The notes beneath the pieces are model-generated. The model was not told the DNA's origin. It saw only the letters and a list, made by a program, of their open reading frames with translations, and ran no database searches. Of a stretch of 64,000 bases of DNA, positions 13,545 through 24,200 are shown one piece after another. The translations under genes were made by a program, and so were the position numbers. The stretch's first letter is position 1; each line of letters opens with the position of its first letter. The DNA comes from Eucommia ulmoides (lineage: Eukaryota; Streptophyta; Magnoliopsida; Garryales; Eucommiaceae). Location of the stretch: the NCBI GenBank assembly GCA_016647705.1, contig CM028333.1, forward strand, positions 7,128,616 to 7,192,615. The letters are read 5' to 3'.

Positions 13545-13578
13545 GAGGTTTTTATTGTTTAACCCTTATTTAAGAGTT
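13545..13578. repeat. Right arm of the 34 bp perfect inverted repeat
   Basis: Exact reverse complement of 13005-13038, located about 190 bp inside the left end of the MULE-like element. Confidence 0.9.
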
Positions 13579-14349
13579 ACTTTAGTAAAAAATATTTTTA
13601 AACAGTTATGTCGTGATGTAGTCTTTCTGTGAAATATTGTTAGTATTTAGTCCTTTGACCGTTGACCAATTTAACAAAGAGACATTTATACCCTTCTATA
13701 AATTAGAGCAACTAATTACAAACCGTAATCCTAATCCTACTCCCATTTTACGAGCCGTCTGTCACTCTCTCTCTAGCCCCATTTCTCTCTCTTTATTCTA
13801 TCTATCTCTCACATCGTTCCATGGGTGGTAGCGGTATGGATGAGCCACCACAAGCTCCGTCTACAAGCTCCAGCACGCTGTGACGATTCCGACTAGAGTC
13901 TCACGAAGGAACTCCCCGCCTTGCTGGTTCAGGGTCTTTTCGGCTGGAGTTCTAAATTCTTCTAATTCTTCGATTTCGTCTTTAAACCTTGGGCAGCGAA
14001 ATTTGAAATCGAAAATTAGATTTCATCGAATTTAGATTGGATTTAGAAAAGCATATTAGATTTCATCAGCCGTCCCTTCGTTACTGCACTTCTTATTTTT
14101 CTCGGTTTTGTAGAGTAGTTTGGGTTTTGGTAACTATACTTCTCATACACTAAAGTTTTCACAATCTCTTTAGGGATCTATGAATAAAGGATAATTAATT
14201 ACATTTCCCGCCCCCTTTGTTTGTTTTTTGGTTTTAGGCCGTCGATTGAAGTGTGTTTTACTCTTTGGATTGTGAAAATTTTATAATTGTGAATGTTATT
14301 CATGTGATTATTTTTTGGATTTGTGAATTTGAGGTTTTTTTTTTTTTTT

Positions 14350-14960
14350 TGGTTCATCGAATGTTCATGTAATTTTTTTGCTGATTTGTGTGGAGCATTT
14401 GTTTATTCACGATGTATTTTGATCGTTTCTCAAATATTGAGTGAATGTTCATACAAAACGTGTGAACTATTGTCAAGTGAAATTTTAGTGAATTGAAATA
14501 TTGTTCTGAATATAGAGTAGACATTCACACAAAAATTGTGAACAATTGTTTGAGTAAATTTGAGTTTTTTTTTTTTTTGGTTTCACGTGAATATTTAGAT
14601 TGTGCTGTGAATTTGTAGACTAGTCAATGTTTTATGTGATTTTTTTGTTGATTTGTATGGAGTTTTCATTTATTCAAATTGTGCCGTGAATTTGTAGACC
14701 AGACAATATTTTATGTGATATTTTTGTTGATTTGTGTCGAGTTTTCGTTTATTCATGATGTGTTTTGATCGTTTCTCAAATATTAAGTAAATATTCACAC
14801 AAAAACGTGTGAACTGTTGTTGAGTGATTTTTTAGTGAACTGAAAATATTTGTTCTGAAATATTGAGTGGACATTCACACAAAAAGTGTGAACCATTGTT
14901 TGAGTGAAAATATTTGAGTGAACTAATAATTTTTCTAAATATAGAGTGAACATTCATACA
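14350..14960. repeat. Array of GTGAACATTCAC-type palindromic motifs, MULE left arm
   Basis: Repeated phrases such as GAGTGAATGTTCATACAAAA, GTGGACATTCACACAAAA and GAGTGAACATTCATACA alternate with GTGTGAACTRTTGT and with a duplicated phrase near 14580-14770 (GCTGTGAATTTGTAGAC, then TTTTATGTGAT). The core is a near-palindrome. Confidence 0.75.
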
Positions 14961-15252
14961 GAAGTTCCAATGGCACAGTTCGTAAATAAAAATAAATTGG
15001 GAGGACATTTAACGAGGATTTTTTTCTATAATTTCTCTGAGGATCATAAACTTAATTATTTGAATCAAATGGCTATTTTCTAATTTATACATCTCTAAAG
15101 GGTTAAATAATTAATTACCTTTTTTTTTTTTTTTTTTTAAATGGGCGGCCTTATTTTCTCTCTCTTCCTGGCCGTCTCTCTCTCTCTCAGCCCTAGTAAG
15201 TCGTCGTTGCTCGCGTATAGCTCGCTGTCGTCGCTCACGCATAGCTCGCCGC

Positions 15253-17969
15253 TGTAAGACCTCAATCGTAGCATATACGTCATTTTAGTTACATTTTAGA
15301 GTAACCGAAAAAATTCGGAGTGAAATTGGATCAATAAAAAATTCAAATTTAAAATCTAGGGGTTAATTCGCAAATTTAGAAACATTAAATCCAAACTTTG
15401 GGAGGTAAATTGACATTTAATTCTTAATTAAAACTTTTACGGGTACAATTGCAATTTAAGAAAAATCTTAAAAGTGGACTTGGACTAAAATGAAGATTTT
15501 AAGAAGTTAGGGGGAGAGAAAAGAGTAATTTAACAAAAAAATTATTTATACATATGTGTGTGATCGTGAGCAGCCAGCCGGAAGGAGAGAGAGGAGCAAC
15601 GACGTGGCAGGAGGAGCTCGATGTTTAGACTACTAATTACATGCATATAAATATGAACATGCATGTAATGATTACCAAAAATCTCAAAGAAAAAGAAGAG
15701 ATTCAGAAAATCTAGAGAGAGAGGGGTCGACGGCAGTGAGTTTCGGATCGTAGCCGTTGCTCCGGCAGAGGTGCTGTGTGTGTGTTGTTTGATCGCCGTT
15801 GGTAGGCATCGTTGTCGGTCCGGTGGGGGTGTCGTCGCCATCTCTCCGGTTGGGTGAATAGAGTGTGTATGTGTATTGGCTGTAAACCTAGAACACGAAA
15901 TAGAGGAGAGATAGAGAGAAAGGTCTGCGTGGAGTTGGTGAGATCCGACGAGCAGGGGTGTGAGTGGGTTCAGATGGTTGTCAATCGTCGGGGGTGGCGT
16001 TCGGCGGAGTGGGTGTGTTTTTCGTTTTTGTTGTGTACAGTGTGGGTGTTGTGCATGTTTTCTAACCATCGACGATGTGCGTGTGGGGTGTTCGTCGGTT
16101 TTCTTCGGTCGGCGGGTGTGTGGGTGGTCGGCCGTCGATCGTCGGGCGGTTGTGCTGGTGTGCGTATGTGTTCTTCCCTGCTGACAGTGTTTGGGTGATC
16201 ATCGGTGGGTGTGGGTGTTGGGCCGATCGGCGGAAGCCAAAACAGAACAGAAATGGGGAAGAAGATAAAGAAGGAAGAAGAGGATAAAGAAATAAGGAAA
16301 ATTACAGAAAGAACCCTAATAGAATCCAAAATCCATCTCGTAACATATGAACGATTCAGAACGGGTAACGTTTTTCGTTAAATTTATTTTAGTTTATAAA
16401 ATTAAATTAACGCATCAAAAGTTTCGTAGTGGGAATAATAAATTTGGGAATGTAGTAACTTTTAACGAAATGAAAAATTACCAAATAATAATTTTACATA
16501 ATAAAATGTAGGGAATGGGAAAATACGGAACATAGGGCCTGTATTTGCATGATTGGGTCATTTTTACCTAAAATATTAATTTAGGCCCTGTCGCTAATAG
16601 GTTCGCAGACACCGGAGTAACATTAGAGTATAGTAGGTAAAAGTTTTTGGGGAGCGGATTACGAGGTGAGTGTACTGTCTTCTTACCAAACTATTTTTCT
16701 ATGTATATATATGTGATGAAATGTGTGTTTACTGAAACTGTACCATTTTATAAATGATATGGATTAAGCAGGTTTTGGGGTGAGTTAGTAAAATGAATTC
16801 TTGGGGAATTGTGTTGGTTTCTAAAAAGATAGATTTAAAATATTTTTCGTTGGATTTTGGGGTGAGTTGAGGGTAATGGATTTTTGTGCAATTTGGTGGT
16901 TTTTAAAAAAAGAATGGAAAATATCTGATTTTCTAAAAATAAAGGTGAAAAAAAAAATGGTTTTTGTTGAAATTAGACGGTCTTCAAACGAAAGTGAAAA
17001 ATATGATTTTTGGATTAAAAAGTCGATTTTGGAAAAGAGAGATGAATGTGTGGGCTGACGATATTGATTAGACGATATCATTATGTTCTGATTTGATGAT
17101 GATGTTATTAATTTGACGATACGGTATGAAAATGTATTTCTTCCCGTGAGGGATGTGAATTTTTAACTATACTAACGATTTTGACGATGCCTCAGTTGTT
17201 CTCCCCGAAAGGGGTGTGGATTATATTTCTCCCCGTAAGAGGTGTGGGTTTTTCCCATGGGATGTGGATATTTCTCCCTGTAAGGGGTGTGGATTATATT
17301 TCTCCCCAAAAGGAGTGTAAATATTTCATATGAAGGCATTCCTACGGATGTTACAGTACCGTTACAACTCCCGATTGTGAGGTTAAAGCGATCACTAAGG
17401 CTGGTCAGTGTGTGTGTTTGAGGTGTGTGTTTGAGTTGTGTGCTTAAATAGTATGTTTGAGATGTGGTGTTTTACTTATATTAGGTGATTTATTATTTAT
17501 TATGGTGATTGGTATGATTTTATACTAGATGGATTTGGATTTGGGTGGAACTTATCTATATCGCTTTATTTTCATTGCTTATATACTTCTGCTTATCTAT
17601 ATTTAATTGTGGTAATATTTAGAATGTATTATTATTTTAAAAAAATATTTTTACTAAGAAGGCAGTACACTCGCAGGTACAACAGCTAAGAGTCGGTCCC
17701 CTACTGGCACTAGGTAGAGTCCGACGATGGTGTAGTATGGAAATATTTTGGGAGGAGCTGTCTGAGGCCAACCTATGAGAGCTTCATTGTTATTATTGTA
17801 ATTCAGGGACGGGTGTGTCCCCAGTTAGAGATATTGCATATGGTCAAAATTTGTGGTTGTATATTTTTGTACGCACTTTATCATTTACTAGTGGGTTTGA
17901 CGTTAAGATGAGGTCGTGACAACGTCACGCTGGCCCCACGGTGACAGGTGTCCGGGGTGGAGTGTGACA
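15253..17969 (+). mobile_element. Solo LTR, copy B of the 2.7 kb family (TSD GCCGC)
   Basis: It starts TGTAAGACCTCA and ends GGAGTGTGACA. Five-base direct repeats GCCGC flank it exactly (15248-15252 and 17970-17974). It is a complete 2717 bp LTR without internal sequence, meaning the element was lost by LTR-LTR recombination. In place of the hairpin unit of the other copies it carries at 17140-17325 a different unit based on TTCTCCCCGAAAGGGGTGTG. Confidence 0.93.
17140..17325 (+). repeat. Alternative hairpin minisatellite in LTR B
   Basis: Five to six units of about 30-35 bp with core CTCCCCGAAAGGGGTGTGGA. The CCCC/GGGG halves are complementary and can form a hairpin. It occupies the position held by the CCGCTTCGGCGG units in copies A, C, D and E. 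Confidence 0.8.
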
Positions 17970-18599
17970 GCCGCCGTCATCCTCGCCTTAGCTCGTCGTC
18001 GCTCCCCTTGCATAGCGAGCCACCGTCCTCGCCTTAGGTCGCTGTCGTCGCCATCTCCCTAGCCGTCGTCGCTCCATGGCCGCCATCTCTTATCCGATTT
18101 GTCGTCAGCTCCACTTTAATTCGTTATTACCGCTTCGATTTGACAGCTCCACTACTACCATCGCGATTTTTAGGTATTTTTTTTTTTGGCTTCGATTATT
18201 GACAGATCTGACTCAGATCTTTGTTAGATATTGAAATAGAAGCTACTTTATTTACCGATTTGCTCGAGATCGTCGTCGTGCCCTGATTTTAGGTATTATT
18301 CTTCTTCTTTTTTCTTTTGTTTGTTGTTTGCCCTGTTGTTGTTGGATTTTCAATGGATGTTCATTGCTTGGGTGATGATGGAGGTCTTCGATTTGTTCAT
18401 GATTTTGTGTATTGATTTTGTGCTAGATTTGTTGTTGCTAGATCTAGATTTTGCGCTAGATTTGTTGTTGCTACATTCGCCCAGATCTATTGTTGCTAGA
18501 TTTGTTCATGATTTTGGTATTGATTTTGTGTTATTGCTGGGTTTTTTTTCTATTGTTGAAAATACACTTGGCTTAGAGGATTTAGATTTTTGGATTGGT

Positions 18600-19915
18600 T
18601 GCAGTGATTTTCATTTGGGTTATTTTCAATAGATATCTACTTAGTAGATTTAGTGGGTTCTATAATATTTAGTGGATATCTACTTAATTTCACTTACAAG
18701 TTCTATAATATTCAATAGATATCTATTTAATTTATTTTCAGTAGATATCCACTTAGATTATTTTTTCAGTGGATATTCACTCACATTAGATCTGGTTAGA
18801 TGCAAGCAATTTTAAATTTGTTTATTTTCGGTGCATATCCACTTAAACTATCTTTCAGTGGATTTCTAGTTAGATTATTTTTCAATGAACTTTTATGCAT
18901 TTTTAATAGCATTTACAGTATTTTTGGTGAATGTTTAAATGTATAGTAAAATTATGGAATGACATTTACAGTATTTTTGGTGAATGTTTAAATGTATATT
19001 TTAAATTATAGTGAATAATTATGCGTTCCAATTGTTTGGTTGCTTGATAGGTGAAGGAAGATAAATGAAATTAAATTAAAATTTTGATATTATTTAGGAT
19101 AGCCCAATTAAATTCAAATAAGTTCTAACAATTTCTTGATTTATTTGTCATTTTTATCATTTGTGTGCAAATGTTTATATTATTTTTTAGTTCAACGGAT
19201 ATTCACTTATTGTTTAAACTTATTGTTTAAATGTTTGTGTTATTTTTTTAGTTAAATGGATATCCACTAATTATTTTTAGTAGATATCTACTTATTAATT
19301 TTTAGTAAATATCCACTTATCTACTTATTGAAGACCGATGAAGATGGAGGGAGCGCGACGGTGTGACGATTGGCGAAGACAACGGACGTCAATCGTCTTA
19401 ATTTCCAACGGATTTCCACTTTAATTTTTTTGTGGATTTCCACTTAGGGGTTAAATGGATTTATGTATTTTTCTAGTGGAATGTAACTGAAGATTAATAT
19501 TCGGTGAAATTTTTTATTTTCTAGTTTCTCTAATTCTTAATATAAGTGGATATCTATGAAATATAATTAAGTGGATATCTACTTAATGGATATTTAAGTA
19601 GATATTCACTTAAAGACATGTTTATTGATGATTTTCATTTGAGTTCTCCAATTTTCGCTAGAATATGAAAATGTAAAGGCAAGTTTATCGATGATTTTTT
19701 ATTTTTTGATGATTTTAATTTGAGTTCTCCGATTTTCGCAAGAATGCGAAAATGTAAAGGCATATTTATCGATGGTTTGGTTTTCTGATTGTTTCTATTA
19801 TGTGGATATCTACTTAATTAAGTGAAAAATAATGTTAGTGAATATCTACTAAATATGATTAAGTGGATATCTACTTAATATATATCTAAGTAGATATCTA
19901 CTTAATTGATTTTTA
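18600..19915. repeat. Array of AGTGGATATCYACTTA palindromic motifs, MULE right arm
   Basis: About 20 copies of a 12-16 bp palindrome (GTGGATATCCAC or GTAGATATCTAC, usually followed by TTAA), with irregular spacing from adjacent to about 300 bp. Clear copies are near 18631, 18671, 18742, 19255, 19281, 19570, 19590, 19803, 19862 and 19890. Two direct duplications lie between them (18908 with 18961; about 19625 with 19680). No coding capacity is evident. Confidence 0.85.
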
Positions 19916-20304
19916 GAAAATGAATCTAAAGGAATTTTTAATTTAAATAGAATTTAATATTTTAAAATGTTCATAGAATATTTTAAAAAATAAACTAAAT
20001 TTGAAATATAATTAGGGTAATTATGATATTTAAAAAAAAAATTATTTTTAAGAAAAATAAAATTAATTGAAATTTTTTTATTAAAAAATAAAAATTTAGA
20101 AAAAATTGAAATATATATATATATAAATTTTAGGAGTTTTGAAAAAAAAATAGTCAAAATGACATTTTTGTAAATTTTGTAGTTATTGAGGGTAATTGAT
20201 GAAAACTAAATATGATGGTACTTGGAATGAGCCTAAAAAGCATGAGACCTAAAAAGTTATTTTTTGAATAAATGGAACCCCTCAAAATTTTTCCTATTAA
20301 AATA

Positions 20305-20696
20305 AAGCATGTCTAGAAAATTAGTGTAACAGAAATGAGGATGTTACGGTGGATGAATGAAAAGACGAGAATAAATAAAATTAAAAATGAAACTATTAGA
20401 GATAATTTAGGAATAACACTCATAGAAGAGAAGATGAGAGAAAATCGTTTACGGTAGTTTGGACATGTGCATCGAAGACCCATAGACGCATCAGTGAAAA
20501 AATGCGATTTAGTTCAGGTGCGGGGATTACCAAAGAGCGAGGTAAGCCTAAGAAGACTTGGAAAAAGACTATTAGAACTGATTCGATGACATTGAACCTG
20601 ATTGAAGGAAAGACCCTTGATTGCTCTTTATAGCATAAACGGATTCATGTAAACGACTCTACTTAAGTGGGATAAAGGCTTAATTGTTGTTGTGTC
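20305..20696 (+). pseudogene. LINE (RTE-type) reverse transcriptase, 3' end
   Basis: The plus strand reads [16 protein letters not shown], then [14 protein letters not shown], then FGHVHRRPIDAS, the C-terminal signature of RTE-type plant LINEs, and ends in TTGTTGTTGT directly before the right TSD. A TTG-rich simple-repeat tail instead of poly(A) fits RTE. Stops and frameshifts show it is inactive. It follows on from 13169-13356. Confidence 0.85.
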
Positions 20697-20711
20697 ATTA
20701 TTTCAGGGTGA

Positions 20712-21212
20712 AAAGCGATAATCATTCAACTTCCCAGGGAGAAAAATGTTAAAATTTGACTACAAAAATTAAAAAATTTGAGAATATTCCATTGGCACTC
20801 TCTCGGAAGATTATCTAACCCTCCAATGATGATGCTATTTGAGATTAAAAATGATGAAATCGGAGCAAATGGAGTCTTGGCCCGGATTCATATGGTTAAT
20901 GCGCCATGGAAGTAGGGAAAGTTCTTCTGTGTTTTGATCGACTCCTTTCTCAGCTACACGCATGCAATTTCACTTCTCCACTTCAGCTGTAAGTGCGATC
21001 TGATTTTAGGGTTTTGCATCTTATTTTAGGAGCTGCGGAGAGGTTTGATTGTAGTTTTTTGTAAATTGTTGTGTTGAATCTTCTTTAATGTTTAACGTGG
21101 GAAGGTTGTATGTTCTTTGATCAAACCGAATTGCGGAATGGATGATTCTCTCCATGAATTTGATTACAAAAACAAGGGCATCAATCATAATTAGCATATT
21201 GTATGATTCTTC
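20712..21212. other. Intergenic stretch between LINE nest and ABCB gene
   Basis: It holds the presumed ABCB 3' untranslated region (minus strand, toward 21000) and one small candidate exon on the plus strand. No repeat was recognised. No canonical polyadenylation signal was fixed. Confidence 0.5.
20906..20988 (+). other. Candidate orphan first exon (ATG to GTAAGT)
   Basis: An ATG in very good context (GCGCCATGG) opens a 27-codon frame beginning MEVGKVLLCFDRL, which reaches a consensus donor GCT|GTAAGTGCG at 20989. If unspliced, the frame stops two bases later. No downstream plus-strand exon is recognisable, because the following DNA is the convergent ABCB gene. I do not recognise the peptide. 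It may be a stranded exon, a small peptide or chance. Confidence 0.25.
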
Positions 21213-24200
21213 TTAATCCTGCAACCCATTCTGCTGGATCCTAACAAACGAGTAGTATAAACTTTTCTCTCTTTTGGCAATCAGCTCATGGTGAGAACCT
21301 TGTTCTGCTATCCTTCCTTTATCAATCACCACTATCAGCTCTGAGTTTTGAACCGTGGATAGTCGATGAGCTACAATAACGCTCGTCCTGCCCGTCATCA
21401 TCTTCTCAATTGCTCCTTGTACAAAACTCTCCGATTCACTATCCAGTGCACTTGTTGCCTCATCCAGTAGTAATATTGAAGGGTTCTTCAGTATAGCCCT
21501 TGCAAGAGCTATCCTTTGCTTCTGGCCTCCCGAAAGCTGCAGTCCTCTTTCTCCACAGTAGGTTTCATAGCCATCTTTCATGCAACTGTTTCATCAATAA
21601 ACAAGCAATGAGCGAAGTTTAAAATTCAAATTTTACAGTTTTAGATCATAGTAGTGTTGGTGAGGATAAGTTTGGTAGATGATCTGGGACCTTATAAATT
21701 CATGGGCATTGGCATGAGACGCAGCTTCAATAATCTCTGCTTCTGTTGCATTCTCTTTCCCATAGCTGATATTATCTCTAATACTACCTGCAAAAAGAGG
21801 GGGTTCTTGGCTGACTAGTGCAATGTGCGATCTCAGAGCTCTTATGTTATAAGATTTTGCATCGATTCCATCGATCTTAACCAGTCCTTTTATTGGGTCG
21901 TAAAATCTAGTAATCATACTGATTATGGTTGATTTTCCAGACCCACTCTTCCCAACCAATGCGACACTTTTTCCGGTTTCAACATTGAGGCTTAGATCAC
22001 GAAGTATCATTTGTTTGGGTTTTGATGGATAAGCAAAGAAAATGTTTGTTAGCTCTATGTCTCCTTTAATCTTTTCTGGCTTAATCCCATTAGGATCATC
22101 TGGATCCATTTTGCTTCGTCGTTTCAAAATCATGAAAACTGATTTCACAGCATCAGCACCCTTCGTTAGATCTGATGTCATGTTTCCTGCCTCTGCTATA
22201 ACCCTCCCAGTGGTCACCAGTATGAAAAACGTCTGAAATAAGTGCTTGTACGTGATCTTATTTTGGTTCAATAGTCGTGCTCCGTACCAGAAAATTAGCC
22301 CAGCATTAGCAGCAGTTAAAAACTGCGAGATTAATAAGCCCAGTCCAGCATACCAAGCCTGCCTTTGGCTCTCTCTCTTAGAATCTTCAAGCATCACCTC
22401 AAACAAGTCCATAACTTTCTCTTCCGCAGAGAAAGCTGCAATTGTTTTGTGGTTACCCACGGATTCACTTGCTAAGTTACTGCTCTTATTCTGAGCCTTT
22501 AGGACTTTTCTTGACATGCTCTTCATCAGTACTCCTCTGGCATAGAAAGAGCCGATAATCAGTGGTTGCAAAGAGATGATTAGAATAGCTAGTCTCCAGG
22601 ACAGTATTAGACTAAGGAGAATGGCTAAAATTGCTGCTGAAATAACCTGAGCCAACAACGATAACCTATCACAGACAAGAGACCTGACCAAGTTTGCCTC
22701 TCTAGCCAGTCTCGAGCAAAGGACCCCACTTGTGTTGTTTTCTTCCTCGAACCACTCAATCTCAAACGTCATCATCTTTGCCACCATTTTTTCTCTGACC
22801 CGTTTCGTTAGCCGCTCCCCTACGAACCCAAAGTTGTAATGTTGAATCACATTCGCCACAAAAGCAAGAAGAGCATTGATCAGGAAGACATAACTGTATG
22901 TTTTTGTCTGTGTCTTGATCTTGGTGTAGTCATTCATAAAATACACGGAGAGGAGTGCACCCATACAAAAAGAGTGAATGGGTTGAACCGCTCCAAAGCA
23001 GAAAGCAGCAGCACAACCAAGAATGACACTGTTCCATTCAGGAGCTGCCATTTGCATTAGAGACCATATAGATGGATTGCCTTTAGTCTCTTCTATGTTT
23101 CTTATGGTCTGATCAAATTCTTCTGATACCTCAACTATTACTTGAGCTTGTTCATCATTGAATTCTATGATTGTGGAATTTTCATCGTGTTCCGTACATG
23201 TTTTTTGAAGCTGCACCATTTTGAAGTACGGACCTTGCTCATTCTGAAGAAGGTCGATATGAGAACCAGATTCCACAATTTTCCCTGATTGCATAACGAC
23301 TATTTGGTTTGTATTACAAAGTGTGGAGAGGTGGTGTGCGATTATGACTGTTGTCCGTTCTTTGGATGCCTGATCCAGAGCGTCCTGCACAGATTTTTCA
23401 GACTGAGAATCTAATGCACTTGTTGCTTCGTCTAGCAGAAGGATTTTCGGGTTTCGTATTAATGCCCTTGCGATGGCAATCCTCTGTTTCTGACCCCCAG
23501 ACAATTGACTTCCGAATTGACCAACCTATAATAAATTTTACAAAATTAGTGTGGTTATGGTATTTGTAGTATCTTAAATTTTCTGAACTTACTTGTGTAT
23601 TATATGCCTCCGTTAATTGGTTTATGAAGTTGTGAGCATTGGCAGCTTTGGCTGCATTAATGACCTCCTCCATGGATGCTCCTTGTTTTCCCAACAGGAT
23701 ATTCTCTTTGATGGAGGTTGCAAAGAGTACAGGCTCTTGGCTAACAAGCCCTATTTGAGATCGAACCCATTTGAGATCAACTGTTTTTAAACTAACCCCG
23801 TCCAGAAGAATTTCCCCATGAATTGGGTCATAAAATCGTTCTACCAATGAGATTACCGTCGATTTTCCACAACCACTGCCACCCACCAACCCTACAGTTT
23901 GACCCGCCATCACTCTGAGATTGAAATTTTGAAGCACCATATTCCCTGGTCTTGAAGGATATGCAAAATCAACACTCTTGAATTCAAATTCACCTCTAAA
24001 ATCTGGTTTCTTTTTGCCTTGTTGATCATCTGGGTCGATTTTTGGAACTTGCTCGATCAGGTCCGATATCACAGATGCAGATGCTGCTGCTTCAGTGAAG
24101 AACTTGATGTTGACCAGGGAAATCCCAAGCGCACTGCAAAATCACGTAAGCATTTGATATAATATTGCGTTTGGATAAGGAAATCGATAAATTCATGGAA

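Larger units (their letters stand above)
13357..20295. mobile_element. MULE-like DNA transposon with 9 bp target duplication
   Basis: It is flanked by perfect 9-mers ATTAAAATA, the size typical of Mutator-like elements, and it interrupts the LINE reading frame exactly. The ends align as weak inverted repeats: GGTCCTATTTTTAA then AACTTTT on the left, and on the reverse complement of the right end GGTTCCATTTATTCAA then AACTTTT. I find no transposase, so it appears non-autonomous; net of solo LTR B it is about 4.2 kb. The left arm (14350-14960) carries GTGAACATTCAC-type motifs and the right arm (18600-19910) carries GTGGATATCCAC-type motifs. Helitron or other classes are less likely because of the 9 bp TSD. 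Confidence 0.65.
13154..20711. mobile_element. Nested insertion: LINE containing a MULE-like element containing a solo LTR
   Basis: The 15-mer ATTATTTCAGGGTGA occurs at 13154-13168 and again at 20697-20711, bracketing a 5'-truncated LINE. That LINE is split by a 6.9 kb element bracketed by ATTAAAATA (13348-13356 and 20296-20304), which in turn holds an LTR bracketed by GCCGC. Removing the layers joins the LINE reading frame. Confidence 0.85.

Noticed and set aside
18321-18632. 103-codon ORF rich in Leu, Asp and Phe
   Set aside because: It comes from repeated TTTGTTGTTGCTAGAT phrases inside the MULE-like element.
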